IMG/VR virus record: IMGVR_UViG_3300028864_000025 | Span: 1 to 64,000 of that record | Source: a virus | Strand: one strand, 5' to 3' | Length of the DNA stretch: 64,000 nt | Part shown: positions 44,989 through 52,368 of the stretch, piece by piece | Layout of the letters: each line of letters starts with the position of its first letter | Position numbering within the stretch: the stretch's first letter is position 1 | Notes under the pieces: generated by a model | Told to the model about the DNA's origin: nothing | Seen by the model: only the letters and a program-made list of their open reading frames with translations | Database searches by the model: none | Made by a program: the position numbers and the translations under genes

Positions 44989-45667
44989 AATAGAAACTAT
45001 TTATTTCATTTTTTCCTCTTTCAATATCATCATATAATCTACTTCTGTCATGATCAACATCATGAAGATCATCTCTTCTCTCTTGTGGCGCTTCTTTAGG
45101 CATTACACCACACATTGCTCCACATTGAGGGCATCTACCATCCTCACTATCAGGCTTTCCTGCATAGCCACATTGTTCACAATTAATATCACCCATATAC
45201 CCCGAAAGCTTTAGTAGTGCTTGTTTCTCTATTTTATTTTTATAGTATTCTTTTTTTTCATCTTCTTCTGTTACGGAATTTACCATTCTTCTTTTCTCAT
45301 CTTCATTTGGACTTTCTTGAACTTCCTTTTCCTCATCAGTCATCTTATTATCTTCGTCATGAGGAATTTCCATATCTGCTTTTTTGAATACCCCAAGAGC
45401 AGCAGAACCTAATTTCTTAGCGGCACTAACACCTGGACCTGCTGCTAATCCACCAAGAGCTAATCCACCCATAACTCCACCAGCTATATTTCCAGCCTTT
45501 TCATCCGGAGAAGCACCAGGATTAGCTTCATTAGCTGATACACCCTTCATTGAGCCGATTCCAGCCCCAAGCAATGCTCCGCCAGTTGTTCTACCTAGAA
45601 ATTTACCTACTTGAGCAAATCCAGCAGTTTTAAGTATTTCTTCACTTAAATTATTTATTTCATTCAT
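44987..45667 (-). CDS. Two-part tagged protein with C-terminal zinc ribbon
   Basis: 226 residues. EEILKTAGFAQ near the start and YYKNKIEKQALLKL near residue 145 are tags. The first part is glycine/alanine-rich (GALLGAGIGSMKG, GGVMGGLALGGLAAG). After an acidic linker the second part has CEQCGYAG...RCPQCGAMCG, a zinc ribbon. The second tag stands exactly at the boundary, consistent with cleavage into two products. Confidence 0.6.
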   Translation of the reverse strand: MNEINNLSEEILKTAGFAQVGKFLGRTTGGALLGAGIGSMKGVSANEANPGASPDEKAGNIAGGVMGGLALGGLAAGPGVSAAKKLGSAALGVFKKADMEIPHDEDNKMTDEEKEVQESPNEDEKRRMVNSVTEEDEKKEYYKNKIEKQALLKLSGYMGDINCEQCGYAGKPDSEDGRCPQCGAMCGVMPKEAPQERRDDLHDVDHDRSRLYDDIERGKNEINSFY

Positions 45668-45736
45668 AACAATCGAACCTCCTTTATTAGTATAATTATA
45701 TGATAAAAATAATTCTTTGGAAAGGAAAGTGATTAT

Positions 45737-46249
45737 ATGTCAAGAATATCATTCTCTAGATGGGCTATGAATATAGCTGAGGAAACAAAAAGAAGAAGTA
45801 CTTGTTGTTCCAGAAAAGTAGGTGCAATAATAGTAAAAGATAAAAACCTTATATCTACAGGATATAATGGCGCACCAAGTGGAGCAACTCACTGTACAGA
45901 TATTGGTTACTGCAAAAGGAGAGAGATGGGATTTAAGTCAGGGGAGGGATTGGAGTTTTGTAGAGCTGGTCATGCTGAATCAAATGCAATAGATCAATGT
46001 GCAAAACATGGAAATAGTTGTGATGGAGCAACTATGTATGTTACTACGCAACCATGTGTGTTTTGCACAATAAGACTCATTCAGGCAGGAATAAAAAAGG
46101 TTATATTTAAAGGAGAATATCCAACCAAACTAGCAAAGGAATTAGCTGATGAAAGTGGATTGGAATTTATTAAATATGGGGAGGACGTTTCGTACGAATT
46201 TTTGCCAGCTGATAAAAATGCAGTAGTCCATCCTCTTAAGATTGATTAA
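45737..46249 (+). CDS. Deoxycytidylate (dCMP) deaminase
   Basis: 170 residues; converts dCMP to dUMP, feeding thymidylate synthesis. GAIIVKDKNLISTGYNGAPSG entry split across the usual strands, zinc ligands in GHAESNAI (His about residue 78) and TQPCVFCT (~105-110), with the extra cysteines of the GYCKRREMG region typical of phage dCMP deaminases. Length is normal. ATG with GAAAGTGATT. The divergent ThyX-like gene would be the next step. Confidence 0.9.
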   Translation: MSRISFSRWAMNIAEETKRRSTCCSRKVGAIIVKDKNLISTGYNGAPSGATHCTDIGYCKRREMGFKSGEGLEFCRAGHAESNAIDQCAKHGNSCDGATMYVTTQPCVFCTIRLIQAGIKKVIFKGEYPTKLAKELADESGLEFIKYGEDVSYEFLPADKNAVVHPLKID

Positions 46250-46274
46250 AACTTAATCAATCCACTATAAAATG

Positions 46275-46289
46275 GTATAAGATATTAAA
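46275..46289 (+). promoter_or_regulatory. Phage promoter-like element before a tRNA-like RNA
   Basis: Exact GTATAAGATATTAAA ending 11 bases before the tRNA-like sequence at 46300. Confidence 0.6.
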
Positions 46290-46299
46290 GAGAAAGAAA

Positions 46300-46367
46300 T
46301 AAATTATAGCTCAGTTGGTTAGAGCGGTCTATATGACATGTCGTAGGTTCAAGTCCTACTGATTTAT
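46300..46367 (+). tRNA. Shortened tRNA-like RNA on the plus strand
   Basis: TAAATTA/TGATTTA acceptor stem (one G-U), D-arm GCTCAGTTGGTTAGAGC and T-arm GTAGG-TTCAAGT-CCTAC are well formed. The region between them, however, has only 16 bases after position 26 (GTCTATATGACATGTC), too short for a standard anticodon arm plus variable loop. The total is 68 bases without CCA. It has its own promoter element and lies apart from the tRNA cluster. It may be a decoy or a degenerate gene. Confidence 0.55.
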
Positions 46368-46437
46368 TTTTCTTTAATTTTTTATAGATTGGAGGTATAC
46401 TAAATGAAAGATTAAAATTATGGGGGTATGAATAACT

Positions 46438-47055
46438 ATGAATACAAACATGGAAGTAATACTAAGAGAGCTAAGAAAAATGTTTATCGAATTTAATATC
46501 AAATATTTTGATGGGCAACTAAAAGAACCTATGATTGTGGTTCAAACTCATGGACAAAAGAAAAGTACATTAGGTTGGTGTTCAGTTCATCAGATATGGA
46601 GTGGAGAAAACGAGGACGAAAAAGAGTATGAAATTACAATGTGTGCAGAATACTTAAACAGAACCTTTCATGAACTTTGCGGAACAATGCAACATGAGAT
46701 GGTTCATCTCTATAATATTTATAACAATATCCAAGACGTCAATGCTAATGGAAAAACACATAATACAAAATTCAGAGATGCAGCAGAATCAAGAGGATTA
46801 CACATAGAAAGAGCAGATAAAATTGGTTGGTCAGTAACAACACTAACTGATTCTATGCGAGAGTTTGTTGATTCTTTGGATATTGATAAGTCGGTGTTTT
46901 CATGGAAAAGAACTAATTTTGTTGCTCCGAAGAAAACTAGAAAGCCATCGACTAAACTCAAATACGTGTGTCCTGATTGTGGAGCAAGCTTTGAGAGTAA
47001 AAAAGAAATCAAGGCTATATGTACAGATTGTGATACAATATTTAATCAAGCATAA
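46438..47055 (+). CDS. SprT-like zinc metalloprotease
   Basis: 205 residues. HEMVH (residues 86-90) is the HExxH zinc site and FDGQLKEP near the N-terminus fits SprT-like domains; a C-terminal CPDCG...CTDCD zinc ribbon is also typical. SprT proteins bind DNA-protein crosslinks and cut proteins; the phage use is unknown. The ATG follows GGGGGTATGAATAACT. A terminator follows the gene. Confidence 0.82.
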   Translation: MNTNMEVILRELRKMFIEFNIKYFDGQLKEPMIVVQTHGQKKSTLGWCSVHQIWSGENEDEKEYEITMCAEYLNRTFHELCGTMQHEMVHLYNIYNNIQDVNANGKTHNTKFRDAAESRGLHIERADKIGWSVTTLTDSMREFVDSLDIDKSVFSWKRTNFVAPKKTRKPSTKLKYVCPDCGASFESKKEIKAICTDCDTIFNQA

Positions 47056-47057
47056 TT

Positions 47058-47092
47058 AAAACAGTCATCAGAAATTGATGACTGTTTTTTAT
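47058..47092 (+). terminator. Rho-independent terminator
   Basis: AAAACAGTCATCA/TGATGACTGTTTT stem followed by a T-run. Confidence 0.85.
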
Positions 47093-47113
47093 TTGAAAGG
47101 AATGAGATAATTC

Positions 47114-47734
47114 ATGAAGATAACAAAAAATACAATGCAAGAAAGTTTAGATAAAGCCCTAGAAATATTTTCGAAAAACGTAATAAAACCTAACTGTTCA
47201 GTCATAATAAAATATATCAATGACGAAGATTTCATAGCAAGTGCAAAGGATACACAATTCAATTCTATGCTAATTAATTCTAAATTCTACGAAGATTTCG
47301 ATAAGGAATATAAAAGTTTTGCAGCAGTCTATCCGATGGACAAAACTCAAATAATTAAACTTATGGGATTACCTTATCGAATATCAATATCTTTAGACAG
47401 AGCCAAAAGAGTGCTTTCTAAAGAAAGCACTAAAAATACAAAGGAATATCTTTTACATGTTTTCTTCCATGAATTAACACATTTATTTGAGGACGAAATA
47501 AAAGATAAATACAGTGAATGCTATGATATAATTTCAAACAAATATAATAGTGAAAATCATATAAATGAAATGCTTGCAGAAACATTTTCTTATAAATATA
47601 CTGACCATGTACGTTGCGATGAAATGGAGAAGAGATTGAATTACAAATTATATAAAAGGCTTAATAATCAGAGAATAAATATAGTGCATCATGATGATGA
47701 GAAAGAAATGACGGAATACATGAAATATATTTAA
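47114..47734 (+). CDS. Second putative zinc metalloprotease
   Basis: 206 residues with HELTH at 119-123 and NEMLAETFS (~152-160), which could provide the third ligand. It differs from SprT and from the preceding gene. GAAAGGAATGAG before the ATG. It overlaps the stop of the minus-strand gene at 47731 by four bases. Substrate unknown. Confidence 0.65.
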   Translation: MKITKNTMQESLDKALEIFSKNVIKPNCSVIIKYINDEDFIASAKDTQFNSMLINSKFYEDFDKEYKSFAAVYPMDKTQIIKLMGLPYRISISLDRAKRVLSKESTKNTKEYLLHVFFHELTHLFEDEIKDKYSECYDIISNKYNSENHINEMLAETFSYKYTDHVRCDEMEKRLNYKLYKRLNNQRINIVHHDDEKEMTEYMKYI

Positions 47735-48042
47735 TTAATTTCAATGTTCCATCTAGCCTCAAAAGGCTTCTTTGTTTCTTTGATACCTTTTATATTTTTT
47801 GTTTTGAATCTCCTAATTTCATTTTTTGTAGTATCGAACCCCCAAAAATCATCACCTGAAAGTTTGTAGGGTTCAACCAATCTTTTTGTTTTAGTACCTT
47901 TTTTGTCTTTGTAAGATATCTCTAAGAGATTTTTATTGAGACCACAATTTTTAATTTTGTTGATTCTTTTATCATTCATAGTTAATTCTTGTGCCTGTTT
48001 TTCAATATAATCCTTATATTTATTTCTAAGATGAATATTCAT
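47731..48042 (-). CDS. Tagged WYL-like small protein
   Basis: 103 residues from ATG 48042 (AAGGAGTTGATATTA upstream). The tag HLRNKYKDYIEKQAQEL opens the chain. The rest resembles a WYL-type ligand-binding module: LLEISYKDKKGTKTKRLVEP then DDFWGFDTTKNEIRRFKTKNI in pieces. WYL domains sense ligands or nucleic acids in bacterial defence and regulation. The tag suggests it is packaged. Its ribosome-binding site is buried in a 14-bp hairpin. Confidence 0.55.
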   Translation of the reverse strand: MNIHLRNKYKDYIEKQAQELTMNDKRINKIKNCGLNKNLLEISYKDKKGTKTKRLVEPYKLSGDDFWGFDTTKNEIRRFKTKNIKGIKETKKPFEARWNIEIN

Positions 48043-48047
48043 TAATA

Positions 48048-48083
48048 TCAACTCCTTGATTCTTATTTTAATCAAGGAGTTGA
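48048..48083 (-). promoter_or_regulatory. Hairpin sequestering the ribosome-binding site of the WYL-like gene
   Basis: TCAACTCCTTGATT and AATCAAGGAGTTGA form a perfect 14-bp stem with an eight-base loop. On the minus strand the AAGGAG lies in the 3' arm, five bases before TATTA-ATG, so it would be closed when folded. Confidence 0.55.
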
Positions 48084-48111
48084 TTAGTATCAATAAGAAA
48101 GAGGGAGATTT

Positions 48112-48450
48112 ATGAAAATAATTAATTTAGTAGCACATAATATAAATGTATTAAACAAAGATGGCAAAGAAATAATAATTCCTCCTAGTGGGAAAATAGT
48201 AAGAGTAGAATTTGTTCAAGAAGAAATTAATAATGTAGATAATTTTTCTATCTTTAAGAAAAGTTATAACAATGTAAAGTTTCCTATTGATATAGAAAGT
48301 GATAAATTCTACATCGTCAGTAGAGAGGTGCTTAAAGCTCTACAAGAGCAAGATTATCCTATGGTTAATAACTTTATGTCTCCGAACACAACGAAGGCTA
48401 AGAAAGACGAGAATGGGGTTATTTTAAACGTTAGGGGCTTTACTGTATAA
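48112..48450 (+). CDS. Unknown small protein
   Basis: 112 residues, AGAGGGAGATTT before the ATG. Beta-rich N-terminal half (LVAHNINVLNKDGKEIIIPP) and a C-terminal strand pair. The gene is directly followed by a promoter element for the next gene, so it ends its own unit. No motif. Confidence 0.6.
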   Translation: MKIINLVAHNINVLNKDGKEIIIPPSGKIVRVEFVQEEINNVDNFSIFKKSYNNVKFPIDIESDKFYIVSREVLKALQEQDYPMVNNFMSPNTTKAKKDENGVILNVRGFTV

Positions 48451-48459
48451 GATATTAAA
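48445..48459 (+). promoter_or_regulatory. Phage promoter-like element (GTATAAGATATTAAA)
   Basis: Exact copy overlapping the stop codon of the gene at 48112; 22 bases before the gene at 48482. Confidence 0.6.
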
Positions 48460-48481
48460 AAGAAGAAAGAGAGTGATAGTA

Positions 48482-48880
48482 ATGAAAATGACAGAAAATA
48501 ACAAAAACAAAAAAATATTAAAGGGATTAATTAAAGAGTACAAATCAATGACAAAAAAATATGAAAAGGAGAGATTTGCTCATCCAGGATTAAAAAATGA
48601 TATAAATCAATTAGGAAATGATATATTGGAATTAAATTCAAAAATAAAACATAACAGTATTATTGTAAATATAGAAAAAAGAAAAACAATTAAAGAGTGT
48701 GACAAGAAGATAGACAATATGGTATTGGATTACAAAGCAATGAATAAATCATTAGATAAGTATGAAAAAGAAGGTAGTGAATTTAGTAAGAAAAAAGCAG
48801 ATAAGTTAAAAATTAAAATTAAGAAAATAGAAAAAGATATTTTAAGAATAAATGAAGAAAAAGAATTAGCAGCAAAATAA
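48482..48880 (+). CDS. Basic coiled-coil protein
   Basis: 132 residues from ATG 48482 (AGAGAGTG site). Lysine-rich with long heptad patterns (DKLKIKIKKIEKDILRINEE). No cysteines, no tag. It forms one unit with its promoter and the terminator at 48884. Confidence 0.6.
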   Translation: MKMTENNKNKKILKGLIKEYKSMTKKYEKERFAHPGLKNDINQLGNDILELNSKIKHNSIIVNIEKRKTIKECDKKIDNMVLDYKAMNKSLDKYEKEGSEFSKKKADKLKIKIKKIEKDILRINEEKELAAK

Positions 48881-48883
48881 ATT

Positions 48884-48911
48884 AGGGGAACAGCAATGTT
48901 CCTTATTTTTT
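48884..48911 (+). terminator. Rho-independent terminator
   Basis: GGAACA/TGTTCC stem extended by wobble pairs, GCAA loop, then TTATTTTTT. Confidence 0.7.
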
Positions 48912-48936
48912 GCTTTAATATGAGGGGGAGATTAAA

Positions 48937-49362
48937 ATGTCAAAATATATTTATCAAACAGTTCAAGAAAATGAATATCTAGATGTATATAGGATAACTG
49001 AGGGAGTACTCTTAAAAGTTTACAAAGTTAGAGCAATAGAAGGAGTTTATTTTATTGACATAAATAAGAGAAAAATGGAGAAGATATCTAAAGATATATA
49101 TAAGCTCAAAGAAAAGAACAGTGTCTACGGAACTATTCTAGAAGCTGGAACTATAGTACTTGAAAATGTACCAGTAAAAATAACGGAATTAAAGAATTAT
49201 AGATATGAAATAAAAACAACAGGAAACTCATTAGGAGGCTCTGCAATTAATTTCTCTAGGTACTTAGATACAATTAATCATCTAATAAATAAAACTCAAA
49301 ATCCGAGCCAATATGAATGGGAGAATGGAAATCCTGAATACATGCAGGGAGGACAAAAATGA
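48937..49362 (+). CDS. Unknown protein
   Basis: 141 residues with GAGGGGGAG upstream. Mixed alpha/beta with paired short strands (VYRITEGVLLKVYKVRAIEG). It overlaps the next start by four bases (ATGA), so it heads a short operon 48937-50627 without a visible phage promoter element. Confidence 0.6.
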   Translation: MSKYIYQTVQENEYLDVYRITEGVLLKVYKVRAIEGVYFIDINKRKMEKISKDIYKLKEKNSVYGTILEAGTIVLENVPVKITELKNYRYEIKTTGNSLGGSAINFSRYLDTINHLINKTQNPSQYEWENGNPEYMQGGQK

Positions 49363-49619
49363 AGAAAGTTATCATAATAGGCGTTGCAAGTGTAGGCTTC
49401 GAGGGGAGAGCTTTTTTACTTGAAGCTATAGCGAATGGGGAACTTGTAATTCCGGCTGAGAAACCTGTAAAGAAAGAGGATATGATACTTAACACTATGG
49501 ATAGATTTGAAGTAATGGATGATTTTGATTTTAAGAAGATAGGTAACGAGGTAGGCAAGGCTAACAAGAAAGGTAAGTCAATTAAAAATTGGAATAAGAA
49601 TAAATTTTGGCAAGGGTGA
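49359..49619 (+). CDS. Unknown small protein
   Basis: 86 residues, GGGAGGACAAAA before the ATG. Starts MKKVIIIGVASVGFEGRAFL; the C-terminus is basic (KANKKGKSIKNWNKNKFWQG), possibly nucleic-acid binding. Coupled to the previous gene by ATGA overlap. Confidence 0.55.
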   Translation: MKKVIIIGVASVGFEGRAFLLEAIANGELVIPAEKPVKKEDMILNTMDRFEVMDDFDFKKIGNEVGKANKKGKSIKNWNKNKFWQG

Positions 49620-49620
49620 T

Positions 49621-49941
49621 ATGATGGCAGTGTGTAATAATTTTTTTGATGGAATGAGAATAGCTAATTTTGGAAACATTTCATTACATGGATTAGAGGT
49701 AATAGAAAACGTACAACTTACTGATGGATTCTTAGAATACCCATCTAAAAGAAATAAGAACAAAAGGATACAAAAGAAATGGATCAAGAAATATGGATAT
49801 AAACGCAAGCCAATCCCAAATAAAAATATCTATATTTTTGAGAATAAGATATTGATGGCACATCCAGCAATTATTAAGAAAATGATGAAAGGAATGAATA
49901 AGGTTGAGAAAAGTACAGGAATCAATAACAAAAATATTTAA
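49621..49941 (+). CDS. Unknown small basic protein
   Basis: 106 residues; two adjacent ATGs (49621, 49624) follow AAGGGTG. Middle region basic (SKRNKNKRIQKKWIKKYGYK). No motif seen. Part of the short operon. Confidence 0.5.
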   Translation: MMAVCNNFFDGMRIANFGNISLHGLEVIENVQLTDGFLEYPSKRNKNKRIQKKWIKKYGYKRKPIPNKNIYIFENKILMAHPAIIKKMMKGMNKVEKSTGINNKNI

Positions 49942-50245
49942 AGATTTTAAGTCCTTAAATAATCTTGATTTAAATAGTGAAAGGCACGAAGTAATAGAAG
50001 TATTGAATTTATTGGAAAAAGATATATCAAAAACAAAGGAAATGATAAATAATCAAGAAGGAGATTTTAAGCAATATTTAGAGTGCATGGCTTGCGGACA
50101 CAAAAGCGTTCCAATTAAGAGTGATTGTTTTGTTCTTCAGATGAGTAAATGTGAAGATTGCAATATAGAATTTTCTGTTAGGATGTTTAAAAGTGGTAGA
50201 TTTAGAATGAGGAATATGGGGGTAAAAAATGAGCGAAGTTCGTGA
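49904..50245 (+). CDS. Zinc-knuckle protein
   Basis: 113 residues from TTG 49904, overlapping the previous gene by 38 bases. C-terminal CMACGHKS and CEDCNIEF form a zinc ribbon. The N-terminal half is a helical stretch. The start has a weak ribosome-binding site (AAAGGAATG), so the first residues are uncertain. Confidence 0.45.
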   Translation: MRKVQESITKIFKDFKSLNNLDLNSERHEVIEVLNLLEKDISKTKEMINNQEGDFKQYLECMACGHKSVPIKSDCFVLQMSKCEDCNIEFSVRMFKSGRFRMRNMGVKNERSS

Positions 50246-50444
50246 ATCATTAGAAAAGAAAAAGAATAAAAAGGTTCTATTGGATAGAGAAATCATAAAT
50301 ACAATGCTTAGAGCTATCACTAAAGATGAAGATGTAGTAAGGAGATGGAACAACAAATGCAGATCAATTAAACAAAAACAGAAATCTATAAGGCGAATTG
50401 ATAGACATATTCGTAGATTGGAAAAACTAGCAAAACCATTTTAG
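50229..50444 (+). CDS. Small basic protein
   Basis: 71 residues, ATGGGGGTAAAA upstream. Arg/Lys-rich helix at the C-terminus (QKSIRRIDRHIRRLEKLAK). Ends with TAG at 50442, in frame with the next ORF. Confidence 0.5.
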   Translation: MSEVRESLEKKKNKKVLLDREIINTMLRAITKDEDVVRRWNNKCRSIKQKQKSIRRIDRHIRRLEKLAKPF

Positions 50445-50456
50445 GGAGGAATTAAT

Positions 50457-50627
50457 ATGTCTGATAACAAGAAAAATCCTATCATTGGAGAAACTATCAG
50501 TGATGTCCATTATGGCAATCCTATGATTATAGAATTTGAGAGTGGAGATAAAATAGAAATGGAATTTTGCAGAGTAGATGGAGAAAACACTGCTCTTACG
50601 AAATATATAAAAAAAGAAAATAAATAA
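50457..50627 (+). CDS. Short unknown protein
   Basis: 56 residues (MSDNKKNPIIGETISDVHYG start) with TTTAGGGAGG overlapping the preceding TAG stop. Acidic N-terminal half, beta-like middle. It closes the operon before a strong terminator. Confidence 0.6.
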   Translation: MSDNKKNPIIGETISDVHYGNPMIIEFESGDKIEMEFCRVDGENTALTKYIKKENK

Positions 50628-50665
50628 AATAATAGCGTGGCGATAAGCCACGCTATTATTTTTCG
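50628..50665. terminator. Bidirectional terminator between the operon and the tRNA cluster
   Basis: AATAATAGCGTGGC/GCCACGCTATTATT with a five-base loop and T-runs on both sides. On the minus strand it would end the tRNA transcript. Confidence 0.85.
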
Positions 50666-50784
50666 AGGTGCTACTTCATAAAATCCCTCACATAATCGAT
50701 ATAGTTTCAGTTTACCATGCAGATTGTTATCTGACAAAGATATCAATTATTTTTACTTGTGGGCTGCAACGGCCACAAGCGAAG

Positions 50785-50906
50785 TCTTTTTTGTAGGGTT
50801 CGAACCCACTAAACAGTATCATTCTTCACTATACAAATGCACCGTTTTTTCGCCGAGGTCAAGGATTAGAAGTCCTAGCCTATACCGGAGAGAACTAAAG
50901 CAAAAG
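50785..50906 (-). tRNA. tRNA-like with Arg(TCT) anticodon and long insertion
   Basis: Anticodon loop CTTCTAA on stem AGGA/TCCT, and T-arm GTGGG-TTCGAAC-CCTAC. The acceptor is weak (CTTTTGC with AAAAAAG). About 50 bases separate the anticodon stem from the T-arm instead of 4-5, so the variable region carries a large insertion. It may be a degenerate tRNA or an unusual structured RNA. Confidence 0.4.
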
Positions 50907-50946
50907 TACACGAATGCTGATATGAGAAACCCACTGTTTCTGCCAC

Positions 50947-51022
50947 TGGCCAAGGGAGCAAGGTTCGAACTTGCGCATACATATTCTAAGAATACAGCTC
51001 TACCACATTAAGCTATCCCCTG
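50947..51022 (-). tRNA. tRNA, anticodon uncertain, CCA encoded
   Basis: Acceptor CAGGGGA/TCCCTTG, D-arm GCTTAATGTGGTAGAGC, T-arm GCAAG-TTCGAAC-CTTGC and encoded CCA are all present, 76 bases. The anticodon loop reads CTTAGAA (TAG, Leu CUA) if aligned with U33, but the stem then has a mismatch and the variable loop is short for leucine. Confidence 0.75.
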
Positions 51023-51092
51023 AAAATCTTTTTTGGTATCCATTGCGGTATTTCCGCTAGTCCAATACCTGTATGATAAATCATACTAAATG

Positions 51093-51121
51093 TCACGATT
51101 TGAGCATGTCGTGAAATGACA
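51093..51121 (-). ncRNA. Spacer hairpin between tRNAs
   Basis: CACGA/TCGTG stem inside TGTCA...TGACA, between two tRNAs on the cluster transcript. Confidence 0.4.
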
Positions 51122-51140
51122 GAGGCTTGTGAGGCTCTTT

Positions 51141-51235
51141 TGGCGGAGCGACAGAGATTCGAACTCTGGCATCGGTGACTAACCGACCTAGCAGTTTTCA
51201 AGACTGCCCCCTTATAGCCACTTGGGTATCGCTCC
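51141..51235 (-). tRNA. tRNA-Ser(TGA)
   Basis: 95 bases with encoded CCA. Acceptor GGAGCGA/TCGCTCC, anticodon arm GCAGT-CTTGAAA-ACTGC (TGA), long variable arm, T-arm CAGAG-TTCGAAT-CTCTG. All stems pair. Confidence 0.93.
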
Positions 51236-51242
51236 ATATGTA

Positions 51243-51358
51243 CGACCAGTGAGGGATTTGAACCGCCTACTCAAATTTAAATCTTTAAATAACCCAATCC
51301 GGAAAAGTTAAGTTAGTGTTTTAAATCGTGCTTTAACCAAACATAAGCTACACTGGGC
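51243..51358 (-). tRNA. tRNA-like with about 43 extra bases
   Basis: Acceptor GCCCAGT/ACTGGTC (one mismatch), D-arm GCTTATGTTTGGTTAAAGC, and a T-loop TTCAAAT are recognisable, but about 43 extra bases lie between D-arm and T-arm and no standard anticodon arm can be fixed. Confidence 0.4.
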
Positions 51359-51419
51359 ATGTAAGAGTAAATTAATACTCTAAATATAATACTAGGCTTG
51401 CAGAAGTTAACAATACTGC

Positions 51420-51535
51420 AAGATGATGCCTTACTAATCTCGCCTTTATTCGCAAAACTAGGTTTACCTACTTCTTTCTTCTCATACTTCCTAATATTCT
51501 ATTTACAATATTAATTTTATGCCCCACATCATCTT
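51420..51535 (-). ncRNA. Candidate structured RNA inside the tRNA cluster
   Basis: A 9-bp closing stem (AAGATGATG with CATCATCTT) encloses about 98 bases containing a TAGGT-AA-ACCTA hairpin. A CTTGCAG/CTGCAAG hairpin (51397-51422) overlaps one arm, so two alternative folds are possible. No T-arm or CCA, so it is not a tRNA. Confidence 0.4.
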
Positions 51536-51582
51536 AGCATTTTTAAGTATAAACTTAAAACATTGAATCAGCAGAGCAAGCA

Positions 51583-51730
51583 GAGAATAAGAGGATTCGA
51601 ACCTCCAATGGATTTCCCATGTATAATTTCAACACAGCCAGATTATGAATCATCTGACAAGCTAATCTTATCAGTTTAGTACAAAGCACTAAACTGACTT
51701 AGCAGCGTATGCCCATTCCGCCATATTCTC
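51583..51730 (-). tRNA. tRNA-Leu-like with large internal insertions
   Basis: Acceptor GAGAATA/TATTCTC pairs perfectly and the D-arm GCGGAATGGGCATACGC and T-arm GGAGG-TTCGAAT-CCTCT are leucine-like. The element is 148 bases long instead of about 85, with extra hairpins (CAGTTTAG/CTAAACTG and CAGAT/ATCTG). The first candidate anticodon loop, GTCAGT, is one base short. Confidence 0.45.
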
Positions 51731-51751
51731 TGTACTTAGTCCCAACCTACT

Positions 51752-51863
51752 AAGTGATGAGCTCCTCATGAACTCTCCGAAATTTTCTCCTATTTAGGTA
51801 CCTAACGGTGGAAACTCATGACCTCTTGCGGTGCAGTACTACACATATTTACCAAGATCACTT
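51752..51863 (-). ncRNA. tRNA-sized structured element, not a normal tRNA
   Basis: AAGTGAT/ATCACTT closes a 112-base segment containing ATGAG/CTCAT and a TTAGGTACCTAA palindrome, but no TTCRA T-loop or clear anticodon arm. Confidence 0.3.
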
Positions 51864-51910
51864 ATTCTCTTTAAGTCGAGGAGACATAATTTCTGAAACC
51901 TTTTGACTTT

Positions 51911-51984
51911 GGTGGACGATTGAGGATTCGAACCTCCGACTTTCAGACCAGCTGACACGCTTTACCCTTAAGCTATTCGCCCAT
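51911..51984 (-). tRNA. tRNA with shortened anticodon loop, possibly Thr(GGT)
   Basis: GGGCGAA/ATCGTCC acceptor (one mismatch), D-arm GCTTAAGGGTAAAGC, T-loop TTCGAAT and encoded CCA. The anticodon stem TCAG/CTGA closes only five bases (CTGGT) instead of seven. Confidence 0.6.
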
Positions 51985-51990
51985 ATTAAA

Positions 51991-52006
51991 TCCAGTCTTT
52001 CCTGGA
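51991..52006 (-). ncRNA. Spacer hairpin between tRNAs
   Basis: TCCAG/CTGGA around GAAAGA, 7 bases upstream of the tRNA at 51911-51984. Confidence 0.4.
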
Positions 52007-52080
52007 AGTCACCTAAAATACTGATTACTCGACAATGGTTATGCCGTTATAACTCCGTATCAGCTTGGAGAGTTTCCTTA

Positions 52081-52122
52081 TACACATCGTAGCCAATCCT
52101 AACCGCAAAAGCGCGGTGTGTA
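52081..52122 (-). ncRNA. Spacer RNA structure between tRNAs
   Basis: TACACA/TGTGTA closes an inner ACCGC/GCGGT hairpin in the 147-base gap between tRNA-Tyr and the tRNA at 51911. No ORF fits in this gap. Confidence 0.4.
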
Positions 52123-52131
52123 CGGATTTAT

Positions 52132-52218
52132 TGGTGGAGCGAGTAGGACTTGAACCTACAATGAGCGAACTCAACAGATTTACAGTCTGCCTGCCTTTTC
52201 CAATTTGCATATCTCTCC
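52132..52218 (-). tRNA. tRNA-Tyr(GTA)
   Basis: 87 bases with encoded CCA. GGAGAGA/TCGCTCC acceptor with one A-G mismatch, anticodon arm GCAGA-CTGTAAA-TCTGT, long variable arm and T-arm GTAGG-TTCAAGT-CCTAC. Confidence 0.88.
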
Positions 52219-52225
52219 ATAGTGA

Positions 52226-52259
52226 GAGTTTCTAATTATTTGACCTAGCCCGGAAACTC
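52226..52259 (-). ncRNA. Spacer hairpin between tRNAs
   Basis: GAGTTTC/GAAACTC with a 20-base loop between tRNA-Ser(GCT) and tRNA-Tyr. Confidence 0.4.
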
Positions 52260-52279
52260 AATAAGGTAAATGGCTATTT

Positions 52280-52368
52280 TGGCGGAGAAGAAAGGACTCG
52301 AACCTCCATGCCGATTTCTCGACAATAGCTTAGCAAGCTATCGTGGCTACCAATTTCACCACTTCTCC
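52280..52368 (-). tRNA. tRNA-Ser(GCT)
   Basis: 89 bases with encoded CCA. GGAGAAG/CTTCTCC acceptor, anticodon arm ATAGC-TTGCTAA-GCTAT, variable arm, T-arm GGAGG-TTCGAGT-CCTTT with wobble pairs. Confidence 0.92.

Noticed and set aside
47411-47432. Hairpin AGTGCTTTCT/AGAAAGCACT inside the gene at 47114
   Set aside because: It lies in coding sequence with no T-tract; the ORF reads through normally.
50724-51011. 95-codon plus-strand ORF over the tRNA region
   Set aside because: It overlaps tRNA T-arms and acceptors on the other strand and has cysteine and stop patterns of RNA genes, without ribosome-binding site.
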